A DNA stretch of 64,000 bases, from positions 59,764,501 to 59,828,500 of the forward strand of contig CP142457.1 of NCBI GenBank assembly GCA_038049695.1, in the 5' to 3' direction. This document shows positions 45,148-56,080 of the stretch, piece after piece; position 1 is the stretch's first letter, and each line of letters opens with the position of its first letter. Under the pieces are notes generated by a model. It saw nothing but the letters and a program-made list of their open reading frames with translations, was not told where the DNA came from and ran no database searches. The DNA is from Cinnamomum chago (Eukaryota > Streptophyta > Magnoliopsida > Laurales > Lauraceae). The position numbers and the translations under genes were made by a program.

Positions 45148-46212
45148 TGGGACCTACTTACATTCTTTCTACCTCACTTGTCTCATAATCTATGGGGGTG
45201 CCAGTACAATTTACCGCGCAGGGTACTGTATAGGTGGATGCACATAAACTAAAACATATACACACGCACTCACACTAAACCACAATAGCCTGTCTTTTAC
45301 TGGTCCCAGTAGATGGATGACAACTAAAAGAAGCACGGTAATGAAAAGTTTTAAGCAGTAGATGAAGGAAATGTGTGATATTACACCAATCAAATTATCG
45401 ATGATTTTCGGGGGCAAAGCTACATACAGCATGTAGCGCTTGGCATATGCAAGTGGGTAGGGCCCACCCTTAAGAAATCCAATCCATTTTTTTTATTCTA
45501 ATATCCATTGTGGGATATACATTTAAAATATTATTTAAATAAACAATGTGCACACCGTTGGATTAACTAAATCCTAAACACATGATTCAACTTTATTAAT
45601 TTTCTCTCTCTTTCCTTATGGAAATAAAAGTTGGGCACGTATTTAAAATCAAGAAGTCAATCTAATGGTAGGCCCCACGGAATACATTTTGAAGTTATAT
45701 ATATACAGAAAATAAGATGTGTGTAAAAGACGATGGATGGATTGGATTTCTTGGCCCACCCTCTTGCATATGCCAGTATGATGCAACGCTGGTGTATTTA
45801 GGTCTCTGTCCCATTTTAGGTCTCTGTCATCAAATATTTAATAGCTATTCAATGTAAGGAATTTGTTGTGATAGAATACAGAGGTTAACAATATAAAAAT
45901 AAATACGAAACTTGGATCAATAAAATTTGATCTTGTTGACTTGCGTAAATGGACCGGATTGATTATAAATAAACAACAACTATGAAACATAAAAGAAGCA
46001 TTGAAAGGGGTCGGCGGAAAAAAAGTGTAAAATAAATACATACATAAAAAGACAAATTGGATAGCGCACGCCATTTCTTTGGATCTTATGGTGCACACCA
46101 CTCAATGGGGCCCACTTTATCACCAATTCGAATGGACAATACAGTAAGTCACTTGTAGACCACGAATCAAGGAAAAGGGTTTGGATGATTTGTGGGACAA
46201 CAATTTAACACA
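45148..46212. other. Spacer, no gene seen
   Basis: Two related phrases about lowland repeats (GGATTGGATTTCTT near 45735; CAAGAAATCCAATCC-like near 45470, inverted) may mark another decayed TIR element at about 45440-45775. No gene supported. Confidence 0.35.
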
Positions 46213-46220
46213 CATGTAGG

Positions 46221-46968
46221 TAGAGATGTCAAATAGGCCGGACTGGGCCGAACCAGTCAACGGCCCGTGGCCCGGCACCGCCCGGTCAACGGCACGGCCC
46301 GCAAGGCCGAGGAGGCCGGGCCTGTTGGCCCATTTGGCCCGGGCCCGCCAGGCCCGCTAGGCACATGGGCTGCCCTCCACGGCCCGCCTGGCCTGCAAGG
46401 CACGGCCTGTCTGGTCCGCCCAAAAGTGATTTTTTTTTATACAAAAAATCCATTTTAACCCCCCAAAACAGCTATGAAACGGTCATATAAGAAGTATTTA
46501 TATGATAGAAAATGTCGTTAACAAGCATGGAGGGACTTTGACTAGGAGTATGATTCTGAACACCACCAAAAAGAACCTAATGAACATAATGCATGCATAT
46601 CTGGAGCCATTTCATAAAACCTCTAATAACCTTTGCACAACTTGATGAACATAATGCATGTATTGGGCTTTTTAAGATCAACACTAGGTCTGGTCCATTG
46701 ACTTGTTAACGATAAATCTTCTACTATGCATGTATTGGACTTTTTTTTAATACTGAAAAAAAGAAAGAAAAGAAAACAGAGCAGGCCCGCCTGACCCGGC
46801 CCGCTCCAGCCCGCCTCATGGCGGGCCATACCAGTGGGTCGGGCCGTGCTAGGGTATTTCCCTGGCGGGCCGTGCCGGCCCGACTTGCTAGCTGGGGTGG
46901 TCCAGCCCGGCCCGTGGCACGGGCGGGCCGAGGCTGGAGCGCACGGCACGACCCATTTGACATCTCTA
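46221..46968. mobile_element. hAT non-autonomous element, 748 bp
   Basis: Ends TAGAGATGTCAAATAGGCC and GACCCATTTGACATCTCTA are inverted repeats. Flanks CATGTAGG (46213-46220) and GATGTAGG (46969-46976) match at 7 of 8 bases. Very GC-rich subterminal parts (GGCCCG, CGGGCC) surround an AT-rich core. Long frames across it are by-products of composition. Confidence 0.8.
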
Positions 46969-47133
46969 GATGTAGGGCATATGGACAACTTTTCATGCCC
47001 CACCTTCTCCTTGAATTTTCTTTTGGTGAAAGACCTTCTCCTTGATGGGTGAGGCTCACAACGTCGTGGTACCGGGGGGTGCGTGCACGTATATACTTCT
47101 CTCAACCAAGACTATCAAATAATGCTTCAATCA

Positions 47134-47272
47134 CCTGGAGGTTGTAGATTCGAAAATGCACTACTACACTGGGCTACAAGGGAGTTTACTCGGCTTCCAT
47201 CTTAACCCGGATGGATTAGTACAGCCGAAAGGATTGGAAACCCTTCGATAGTAAAAAAAAAAAAAAAAAAGA
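47134..47272 (+). repeat. 5'-truncated SINE
   Basis: Starts inside the head (CCTGGAGGTTGTAGATTCG, B-box region) and ends with GATAGT plus an A run at about 47253-47270. The 10-bp target copies GCTTCAATCA are at 47124-47133 and 47273-47282. Confidence 0.8.
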
Positions 47273-47282
47273 GCTTCAATCA

Positions 47283-47856
47283 AAGATACAGATATTTTAA
47301 TTGATCAAAATCAAGGACTTCTCATACGTTGGGGTGCCAAATTTTACTTCAATAGTAGTTCAGACCATTAATGTTATAATTAATCGTTTGCTCCACGGAT
47401 GAACGACTGGTACTGTTAGAGGGTACCAACTCTACTTAGATTAAAATTAGGCCTATATCACATATCTTGAGTGGTTTAAATTTTTGGAGACAGGCCACTC
47501 ACACGGCCGCTGGCACCAAGGTTGGTGTAGAATTCCAGAGGCCGCCCCAGATTCACTGTCTGAACCATTTGATTTTGTTTATTCAATTTAGACAGTATCA
47601 AGCAAATCATGACTGTCCATTTCATAATTAGGTGAATCTATTTACATCCTAAATTGTCTGCTCGGTTGGTCACATTATTTTCCCTTTTGGTGATATTAGT
47701 ACGATATCTCCAACTTTATTAACGCTATACCTAGCTCATTCACAAAGATTCCAGCATGTGAAAAAGACCACACATTTTTAAATCACATGGATTTATTGGA
47801 ACCAAATTGCAGACCAGATCAAAAGGAGGTAAAAGGGTTGCTGTGGGGACTGTTTA
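47283..47856. other. Spacer, no gene seen
   Basis: No coding frame or repeat recognised. Confidence 0.4.
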
Positions 47857-47877
47857 ATGTAAAATTAAAAAGTAGGC

Positions 47878-48468
47878 TTTGGCTTTGGCTATGCTATTTG
47901 GTACACTACGGGATTTAAGTTTTTGATACACTACGGGCAAGGCTCAAGTGTTCATCGATGCCTCATTTAGAGCCGCGGATGGAAAAGCAGGCTTTGGCTA
48001 TGCTATTTGGTTTGATGGTTCTTGGATGCATGCAGGATTCATCAATGGTCCTCAAGTGGACTCCTTAAAAGAAGCCGAGGCAAGGGCAATTCTTCATGCG
48101 CTAAAAGAAGCTATGTCACAGGGTTTCAGCATGAGCCATCTTTTGTCGGATGCTCGTGAGGTGATTCTAGCCATAAATGGGTTGATGGATTGGTCAATTC
48201 ATCCTATTTTGTTGGATATCAAAGACTTCATCTCCAAGTTTGAAGAGATCTCATTTGCCCATGTTCCTAGAAATGTAAATGTGTTAGCTCATGAACTTGC
48301 GAGGGTCTAGCTCTCATGTTAGGCCTGAGGAGGTTATGCAGCCTACGTAGGATGGGGTTTTGTTTTGTTTCGTTTTTACGTTGGCTGCTCTTCCTCTCGT
48401 TTATTCTAGTTGTTTTGCTCTTTCATTCAATGACAACTGCTTCTACCAAAAAAAAAAAGAAAAAAAAA
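47878..48468 (+). mobile_element. 5'-truncated L1-type LINE with RNase H domain
   Basis: An open frame (47948-48310) encodes the C-terminal RNase H (RVT_3) domain of plant L1 elements: FIDASFRAADGKAGFGYAIW, EAEARAILHALKEAM, LLSDAREVILAING and HVPRNVNVLAHELARV. The catalytic Asp of FIDAS, the Glu of EAEA and the Asp of SDA are visible. A 3' UTR and an A-rich tail (about 48448-48468) follow. The target copies, about 17-21 bp ending AAAAAGTAGGC, lie at about 47857-47877 and 48469-48485 with a small indel. Reverse transcriptase and endonuclease are absent, so it is a dead 5'-truncated copy. The frame is still open, which suggests youth. The first 70 bp contain a duplicated piece of the domain sequence. 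Confidence 0.85.
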
Positions 48469-48485
48469 ATGTAAAAAAAGTAGGC

Positions 48486-49334
48486 ATGGTTGCCGTTACA
48501 GGAATGAGACCGTGATTTGAGTCCCTCTGTTTTGTGAGACACATGGTTTTGTTGGGATACTGATCTTTTTTAATTTTTCTCTGGGCATGAACGGTGCAGG
48601 GACAAGTTGAGTCAATAAATTTTTGATGGCTCCCAACCGAACCACCCCACCCATTTCTGATTTCCCTACTCCATTTACCATCATCTGATCTTCTGCACAT
48701 TTTTGGTAATGAGATTTACAATTGCTTCCACTATAGAATGCTTCAATTAGCCGTAACTACATCAGAGCGGACCACACGTGTGTATTCTACATTTCTACTG
48801 GAGCTTGCTTGTGAGAATATATACATTTTTGATCTCCATTGTCGCATTTGGAATGATTAAACTAGGAGGAAAAGTAAAGGGGGAATATCTTCTCCTAGTT
48901 CTCGTGAAGATATCCTTGTCATGCGTGGGATGTATGTATTTGTTCTGGGGAGTTGGGGCCATGAAAGCGCAATGCCTCCCGACTCCATCAACTCCTTGGT
49001 CTCCCTTGTTGTTGCGGTGGTTACACAGGAAAAGCAAGTGTTTGGGTACGCAGATTCTTTGGTGGTTCCGGAAGTGCTTTTCCCCGAGATTTTTGAGGTC
49101 GCATGTCGTGGTAAAGATAGAGGCCTCTTGGACCCTTTGACCCCACACATCATCATCCCTCTCTCTCTCTCTCTTTCTCTCTGTGGGACCACCACACTCT
49201 CCCTCCCTCTCAAGGTGGGTGGCACTTCTGGAAGAGGGGAGCATAGCGAACTAACCCCACTTGCAAGTACGCCAAGGCCATGAAATGGAACCTTTTTTAG
49301 TGGGCCATGTCTTACACCCTCCGTGTCCCACGCA
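48486..49334. other. Distal promoter region of the NAC gene
   Basis: No gene on either strand; frames here overlap each other on opposite strands. Contains a (CT)n run at 49161-49180. Presumably carries regulatory sites of the NAC gene, none of which I can assign. Confidence 0.4.
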
Positions 49335-49342
49335 TATAAATA
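49335..49342 (+). promoter_or_regulatory. TATA box of the NAC gene
   Basis: TATAAATA in the context CGCATATAAATAGTCGG, about 290 bp before the start codon. Transcription would start near 49365-49375. Confidence 0.65.
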
Positions 49343-49451
49343 GTCGGACCGGGCGACACCCATTTGCTCAGCTCATACCATACTCATATTCATTTCTTTT
49401 GCAATTCCCCTCCCTCAATATCCTGGTCTATCCAGTTTGCAAGCCTCTCCT

Positions 49452-49624
49452 GTAAGTTCCCAAGCCTTTTGGATTTCTTTACCTTTTAGCATTTCTTATG
49501 ACTTGGTTTTCACAGGACTTTTGATGAACATTCAAGTATTTTATCATTCTTGAGTGATGCCATGCTTTTACTTTTGACAATTGGGTTTTGTTGCTTTCCT
49601 TTTGGATTGCCTTAGATTTATCAG
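49452..49624 (+). other. Probable 5' UTR intron of the NAC gene
   Basis: Donor CTCCTGTAAGTT (GT at 49452) and acceptor TTTATCAG (AG at 49623-49624), after which only GGATAG precedes the ATG at 49631. The interior is T-rich. Inferred from the splice signals only. Confidence 0.5.
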
Positions 49625-49630
49625 GGATAG

Positions 49631-51279
49631 ATGGAAGACATGAGTCTGTCGGTGAACGGGCAGTCCCGCGTTCCGCCGGGCTTCCGTTTTCATCCAACCG
49701 AGGAGGAGCTATTGCATTACTACTTGAGGAAGAAGGTGGCGTATGAGAAGATCGACTTAGATGTCATCCGTGACGTTGATCTCAATAAGCTCGAACCTTG
49801 GGACATACAAGGTTGCTAATTTTGCATGAATCCTTGGTTTATATCAATATGATCGGATGACCAACATGACCATTTGTCTTAATTATCGTCCTAAATTTTT
49901 CAGAGAAGTGCAAAATCGGATCTACTCCACAAAATGACTGGTACTTCTTCAGCCACAAAGATAAGAAGTACCCGACCGGCACCCGAACCAATCGTGCAAC
50001 GGCTGCCGGATTCTGGAAAGCCACCGGCCGTGATAAGGTCATCTACACCAGCTTCAAAAGAATAGGAATGAGAAAGACTCTTGTTTTCTACAAGGGAAGA
50101 GCACCCCATGGCCAAAAGTCGGATTGGATCATGCACGAATACAGACTCGATGATCACACCGACAACAGCCCGCAATCAAATGTAAGAATTCCTTTCTGAA
50201 TTCCATGTATCTTTTTTTTTACCTCATTCCTTCCTCAATTCAATGTATCTTTTCTTTTTTTTTTTTTTTTTGGGGGTTGGTTTTCTTCTCATAGTGTCTA
50301 GAATCACCAAACACATTTGGACTTTTTCACTAGACTTGTACATGGAAACAAATCCCCATACCATGAAAAAGACATATTTCCTTTAGTATTGACATTTGCC
50401 GGTTTGTAGTGACAAATATTTTAAAGACCAATCCCAACATCTAATGGTTAATTAGAATATCTTTTTTAACTAGAACTATTGTTGTTGAGTATATGTTTAT
50501 GACAGTTCTCTTACTAACTTCGTTGGAATTCTTATCATAAAATACAGGCCTCTAGTTCGGTTGGGGAGTCCACACAGGAAGAGGGGTGGGTGGTCTGTCG
50601 CGTCTTCAAGAAGAAAAACTATCACAAGACGATGGATAGCCCCAAAAATTCATCAATCACAAGCGATGGTCACACGCAGATGTTCCATTCTACTAGTGAT
50701 GGGGCCTTGGATCAGATTCTTCAGTACATGGGGAGGATGTGCAAGCAGGAAACTGAACCCAACAACAACAGGAACTGCTACAATAACAATTTCAACACCA
50801 ACACCAACTACAGCAATATATCCAGATGTCTTCTAAGGCCAATTGAGACTAATATGGGCAATGGGGTCTATGAAAGATCCATGCAACTGCCACCACTTGA
50901 CAGCCCGACCGTCCAAACTCTCTCCGGCAGTAGCCAGAGCTGCTACACACCTGGGGATGTGCCAGCCATGGCATCTGGCACAGAAGCTTCCGTCACCGAT
51001 CAAAGCGGCGGCGGCCATTTGAACCCGGTCTACCCAGTCGAGCACGGCATCAGCGACTGGGCCACCTTGGACCGGCTCCTTGCATCCCAATTCAATGGAC
51101 ATGGCGAGACATCAAGACAACTAGCTAGTTGTTTCAATGATCCCAACCTCAACTTCTCCTCCACCCAAGATCAGGACCTTCCGTCACTGCCCTATCTTCG
51201 ATCCAGATCGTTCATCCCCAATCAGGACTACAACAGCGACAACGACCTTTGGAACTTTGGACGGTCATCATCTTTGTGA
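49631..51279 (+). CDS. NST1: NST1-like NAC transcription factor (secondary wall regulator)
   Basis: Three coding exons at 49631-49811, 49904-50181 and 50548-51279, all with GT-AG borders, giving 396 residues. NAC domain at about 14-175: subdomain [50 protein letters not shown] with TGRDK (DNA contact), [20 protein letters not shown] with [11 protein letters not shown], and [12 protein letters not shown]. The N-terminus [18 protein letters not shown] and the C-terminal [17 protein letters not shown] place it with NST1/NST2/SND1, master switches of secondary wall deposition in fibres and similar cells. The tail is Asn- and Ser-rich and ends [10 protein letters not shown], an expected activation region. 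Intron positions are those conserved in NAC genes. The family acts in the nucleus as dimers on SNBE sites, upstream of MYB46/MYB83. Which of the NST/SND paralogues it is cannot be fixed; the symbol gives the nearest match. Confidence 0.93.
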
Positions 51280-52549
51280 TTGAAAAGCGCCTCTTCGCCA
51301 CATCTTAAGAAACTGCTCCATCTAATTAAACGTTTCAGCTTAGTCTTAGATTAATGTTATTAGAGTATTGTCTTTTGTCCATGTAAGATATTTTCATACT
51401 TTGATAATAATAATAATAATAATAATAATAATCGAATTTGAAGCTGGGGTGGCACTATCAAGCCTTATCTTATCATAATCACGATGTCTTCCATTTAACT
51501 GATTCTGTCGACGAATATGGAATTTTGGATGGTGGGTGATAATCTCCTTCTACCTATAAATAATAATTTCCCACCCTCTGAGAAATGCCTGAAATTGTTA
51601 TGCTTTATATGGTATGGTATGAAAAGCTCCATCCATGGCCATGGGTAGGGAAAGGAGACAGAGACGAAAAAGGTGGTTCCATTAGTCATGGGCTACGACA
51701 TACATACTCTCTCTCTCAATTATCAGCAATAGCATTGAGGGCGGGATTCGGACAAGGAATACGACTACGTAAAGTAAAGACACTTTCTAGCGGAGGGATA
51801 CAATGAGGTAGGTAGAACAGAGCACTCATGGGATAATAGAAGACAAAAAGGATGGCTTTGAATCTGGCTACGTTCTCTCAAGAAATGGTAATAATTGGTT
51901 TCAAGAAACAACAATAATGGATTTTGAAATATGGCTAGTGGGGTGGGACCAATCGTCCATGTAGGGGATGCCCCTCTCAGGTAACAAACCAAGTGTCCCA
52001 CTTAGACACACCCATAGGTTGTCGGTCCGTGTGGGACCGACCCTCTCTGGATAGGAAATAATTACATTTATCTAATGCTTTTAGGTGAATAATTAGATGA
52101 TTTAGGAACACGTGGATTTCATTGCCACTTTCATATGAGGTGGGCCTCACTTTCACTTATAGTCAGTTTTATTGGGCCTTAGTGACCTGTGATGATTATA
52201 AGATACCGTTATAGTGTAGAATATGTCCTATCACAGTCGATTTTATTGTGGATGTCTATGATAATTGCTTTTCAGTATTTGAGAATTGGTATTGGACCGG
52301 CCGGTTCAATCACGGACCAGTGCCAAGTCTGGTTTGCACTGTTTAAGTCAGACCTGTTTGACTGGCAGGTTTAACCATCTATTAACCACAAAATAACAGG
52401 GCGGAACTTTCAGTAACACCCTTCATTGTAAAGGATTATGCAAGTGGGCTAAGGGAGTGAGGGTGCCTTTGGGGATTTTTTTTTCCCTTCTATTAAAGAA
52501 TTCATCGGTCTAAAATTGACAAGGGGTTTAAATAGAGGAATCACCTGAC
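51280..52549. other. NAC 3' flank and spacer
   Basis: 3' UTR to about 51450 with an (AAT)n microsatellite at about 51404-51433. Beyond it no gene or element was recognised. Confidence 0.45.
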
Positions 52550-53990
52550 GGTGGAGGAAGTGGAATCTCTCAACAAGAGGAAGAAGAAGAGAGATTCTTG
52601 CTAATTAGACAAGTCCAAAGCAACTAACACTTTCATTCTTCTCTTTGGCTTATAATTTATATGCAATATTCTACTAGAGCTAACAATAGACAAAGACTAA
52701 TTATAACATAAACAAAAACAAATCTAAGCAAAAAGCACGAACTAAATAAAAATACTAACATCAAGGCAATAGGCCTTTAGGATGCATCATTCTTCTCACC
52801 GAAGAGAAGAGCTCTCGTCCTCATATTTCTAGTTTAGGATAGCATTGAGCAAGGAGGAGTATTTTGAGACTATGCATCCTACTATGAACCTATATGGTCT
52901 CATAAAGAATTCCATTTTGTCTTCCCATTTAATCTCAACCCAATGGGCGATAAATAGATCTTTTAACAAATTGAAGAAGATAGATGTGGGCATACCATCC
53001 GTCAAAATGGATATTCAAAGTAAAGGGCTCGTTGAAATTGATTTGTGAAAAATAGAAGGGCATCCCCTTGTTGACACATTTACGTGTGTTTTCTCATAGA
53101 ACGATGAGTCAATATGGAAGAGCTCTATTGCCTATGAATGGTTATCAAGCATGGATATCAAGTGATCATAGAAACTATTATTGTTCTTCCCAAGTCCATC
53201 AACAACCAATGGGTTAATATTTTCTTTTGATACTGTGAGAAGCGAAAATGCTATCTTCATAAACTAAGGAGATGGATACCATAAGTGGATCCCAATAGAT
53301 CATACTTAGTGGGTTATACTTTTTCGCTCATCCTAACATCCCAATTGACAATTGGATCATACTTTTTACTTGCTTCTAGGTTAATTTTATCTTTTTTAAG
53401 CTTGTACTAAACCTCTTACCCATTATTCATTAGCGAATCAATCAAAACATTAATCTGTCCTGATGCACATTCTTCTGATGGTTCAGCTACAGTTTCGAAA
53501 TTGCTCTATTGCATCTTTTAGCTGTCCAATTTCACTGTCTCTTTGAGTGGTGGCATAGGCATCCTCATTGTTTGGAATGTGTAGATCACTGGTTGAAAGA
53601 AGTCTATCTAGGAACAGAAAAATATATATATATATATATAATTTTTGGGCCAGCGGTTCAAAATTTTAAAGCAGGCTTCACTTTAGGACCTCATGAATTT
53701 CTTGAGTCAGGGATGGAGACGGTCTAGAATTTATTTTTCTTCTATTACCTCTTTCAAAGAGTTTTGAGGGGGCGAATTACTCCACAAGGCAGAAGGTGAC
53801 TCCTGAGAAGGAAGACTTCTTTTTCAACACTAGACTCGACAGCAATCAACTCTTTCATTTCTTTCTTTAGCTTATATACAATAACCCATTCATGCTCCCA
53901 ACAAATAATGACAAAAAAAACATAAACTCAAATTAATAAAAAAAATATATAAATCAGAACCCCGAGGTCAAACTCCTGGACCAAGCATGC
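52550..53990 (-). mobile_element. Possible LTR retrotransposon remnant (fossil)
   Basis: About 52560-52760 and 53760-53960 resemble each other as direct repeats (GCTTATA, CTTTCATT, ATAAAC and AGAAGA words in the same order). On the minus strand, near 52800-52830, a short segment resembles the conserved C-terminal end of plant Ty3/Gypsy polyproteins. It is short, much decayed, with many breaks; the family assignment is tentative. Confidence 0.3.
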
Positions 53991-54375
53991 ATGGCCTTAT
54001 GTGTGGATCAACATAAAGGTCCTCAATCCTTGCCCATTTCCTGGGCAACTTTTAATAGCTTTCTCAAGTGGGCCCCGTTGGGGAGCAAACTTTTTCCACT
54101 ATGTCCAATGAGGTCACACTTGGCCAGCTCCAGCGGAAGTTGACTTACATGATGTTAAGCAAGGACGAGGTCGATTAGTTTGGCTCAACTGGTATCTTTA
54201 AACGCCCATGTGATTTATGGCCCTCACTGCAATAAAAGAAAATTGATCCATTGATTTAAAGTTGACCTTCTTTTCATACTAATATATGAAGTGTCAGTTT
54301 CAATTTGAGAATTTCTCACTGCTTCGTTAGATTTTTCATTTAGCTAGAATTTGTATAACTATGGATTTCACATCG

Positions 54376-54410
<35 letters not shown>

Positions 54411-55549
54411 TGCAATATTGATGTGTGTAGCTGAGAAAAATTGATATGGATGTATTAATTCCGTAAAATGAGGATTTACCATTGTTAAACTTACATTTCA
54501 TTATTCTCTAGTATGTCAATCTCATGATCCGTTTTTCGTCAATCATGTATCCCTTTCTTCCACTTGCCACGGCGTTGACATGTTGCATGTTAGGTCCTGA
54601 TTGCTGTGGGGTCCAATTGGTGGGGAGGGTCAAATTCCCATCTCCTGCCGACAAAACCCCACCACAAACCCTGGTTAGTCACTTAATAAGACGACGAGAG
54701 TGCTTCACCTTTACCTCCTGCCGCTGAGAGGGCTTTGTCAAGTGTGTCTATAGCGGCCGTGAGTGCTGACCCATCTTTGTTTCTGACTATGACTATACTT
54801 GTTGAATATACACCACTGCTCCAACACAGTCCTGTCGTGGCTTGATAGTGGAGGGGTTGGGTGGTCAGTCCTGAGTCCTGATAGACATGATACAGCCCTT
54901 GTTCTTACAATACAAAGTAGTGGGTCAGTACTCATTAATGGACATGCATAAACCAAAAACAGCACCTAATATAAACGATACTTACAATTGGGTCATTGTA
55001 CTTTGTAGCTTTGTGTTGGACAAATGTACTTGTTTTTTCGACAATGAGATCTTCAATCACAGAAGGAAGAGTATTCTGAAACAAAGCCACAACTAACATG
55101 AAGTCATGAAGCATTTTCAATGGGATGCAAGACAAAAACAAATGAATGGTCCAGAATATATATATCTACAAGCATTTTAGTAGCTTTTATTTATGATCAT
55201 TTCCTTAGGATGAAGATTAACAAACTTATCATTTTCAAGAATTCTCAAAAATAGAAAGATTGGTATCACTTTAGGCCACCGTGTTGAGAATCTCATTCAT
55301 TGGTCCTGCGAGAACTTGAGGAATTCTCATTTTTATTATTTAAGAAAAATCGTCCTTGCTTCAATTAAAGTTTAAACCCAATCAACTTCCCACTGGTTAC
55401 TTGGTTTACATCAACTTTCAAGTTTCAAAACAGGAGATTACCTTGATGGCTATGTACGTGCGACACCAACCTGGTTGATGTAGGCTTTGCTAGGAACAGT
55501 GTTTAGGACAATAACATGCAGAGGTCAAATGCATAAAAGACCTTGGGCT
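53991..55549. other. Spacer with a (TA)n run
   Basis: (TA)n at about 54378-54408. No gene supported. Confidence 0.4.
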
Positions 55550-55846
55550 TATTGAATTTTTTTAGCTAATCATTCCCGCCAAAACCTTAAGGTGTTAGTA
55601 GAAGCAGCGAAAATACTTTTCAATACCCCCCTTGAATTGAGCTCACTTCTCAATACTCTCCCTCATGTCGAACCCGGCCGACGCACTTTTGGTGACATGC
55701 ATTTTTTTTCTTTTTGCGCTGAGTCATTCTTCCTTGGATTCGAACTCACGACCGGTTGACTCTGATACCATCTTAAATTTTTTTAGTTAACTATTTCTAC
55801 CAAAACCCCTAGGCGTTAGTAGAGGTAGCGGAAATACTTTTCAATA
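55550..55846 (-). mobile_element. TRIM/SMART-like miniature LTR element, 297 bp
   Basis: Two 76-bp direct terminal repeats at 55550-55625 and 55771-55846. Read on the minus strand, the first repeat is followed at once by TGGTATCAGAG (55770-55760), the initiator-Met-tRNA primer binding site. The second repeat is preceded by a purine run ending GGGGGG. The flanks AGACC and AGCCC are a likely 5-bp duplication. The internal part is about 145 bp and has no coding capacity. Size and layout match TRIM/SMART elements, which move with help from other retrotransposons. The repeats differ at a fair number of positions, so it is old. Confidence 0.75.
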
Positions 55847-56036
55847 GGTCTCTTACAGGATAAAATCTTCATTTGAATAAGATACATATGGCACATAATG
55901 CTTTTGGAATTAAGTTTCTTTAATAGATTAAGAAGAATGCTTTTGAGGAGTGCGCACACTCGTGTGCATATGTTTTTAATCACTTCTTTGCCTATCTTGG
56001 TTTTGTGCAATAAGGCAATGGCTGTAGAATCTAAGA

Positions 56037-56080
<44 letters not shown>

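Noticed and set aside
46623-47105. 160-residue minus-strand frame
   Set aside because: It runs across the GC-rich hAT terminus, and its Pro/Arg/Gly content follows from GGCCCG repeats.
48795-49363. Frames of 120-168 residues on both strands upstream of the NAC gene
   Set aside because: Overlapping on opposite strands in the promoter region, no domain.
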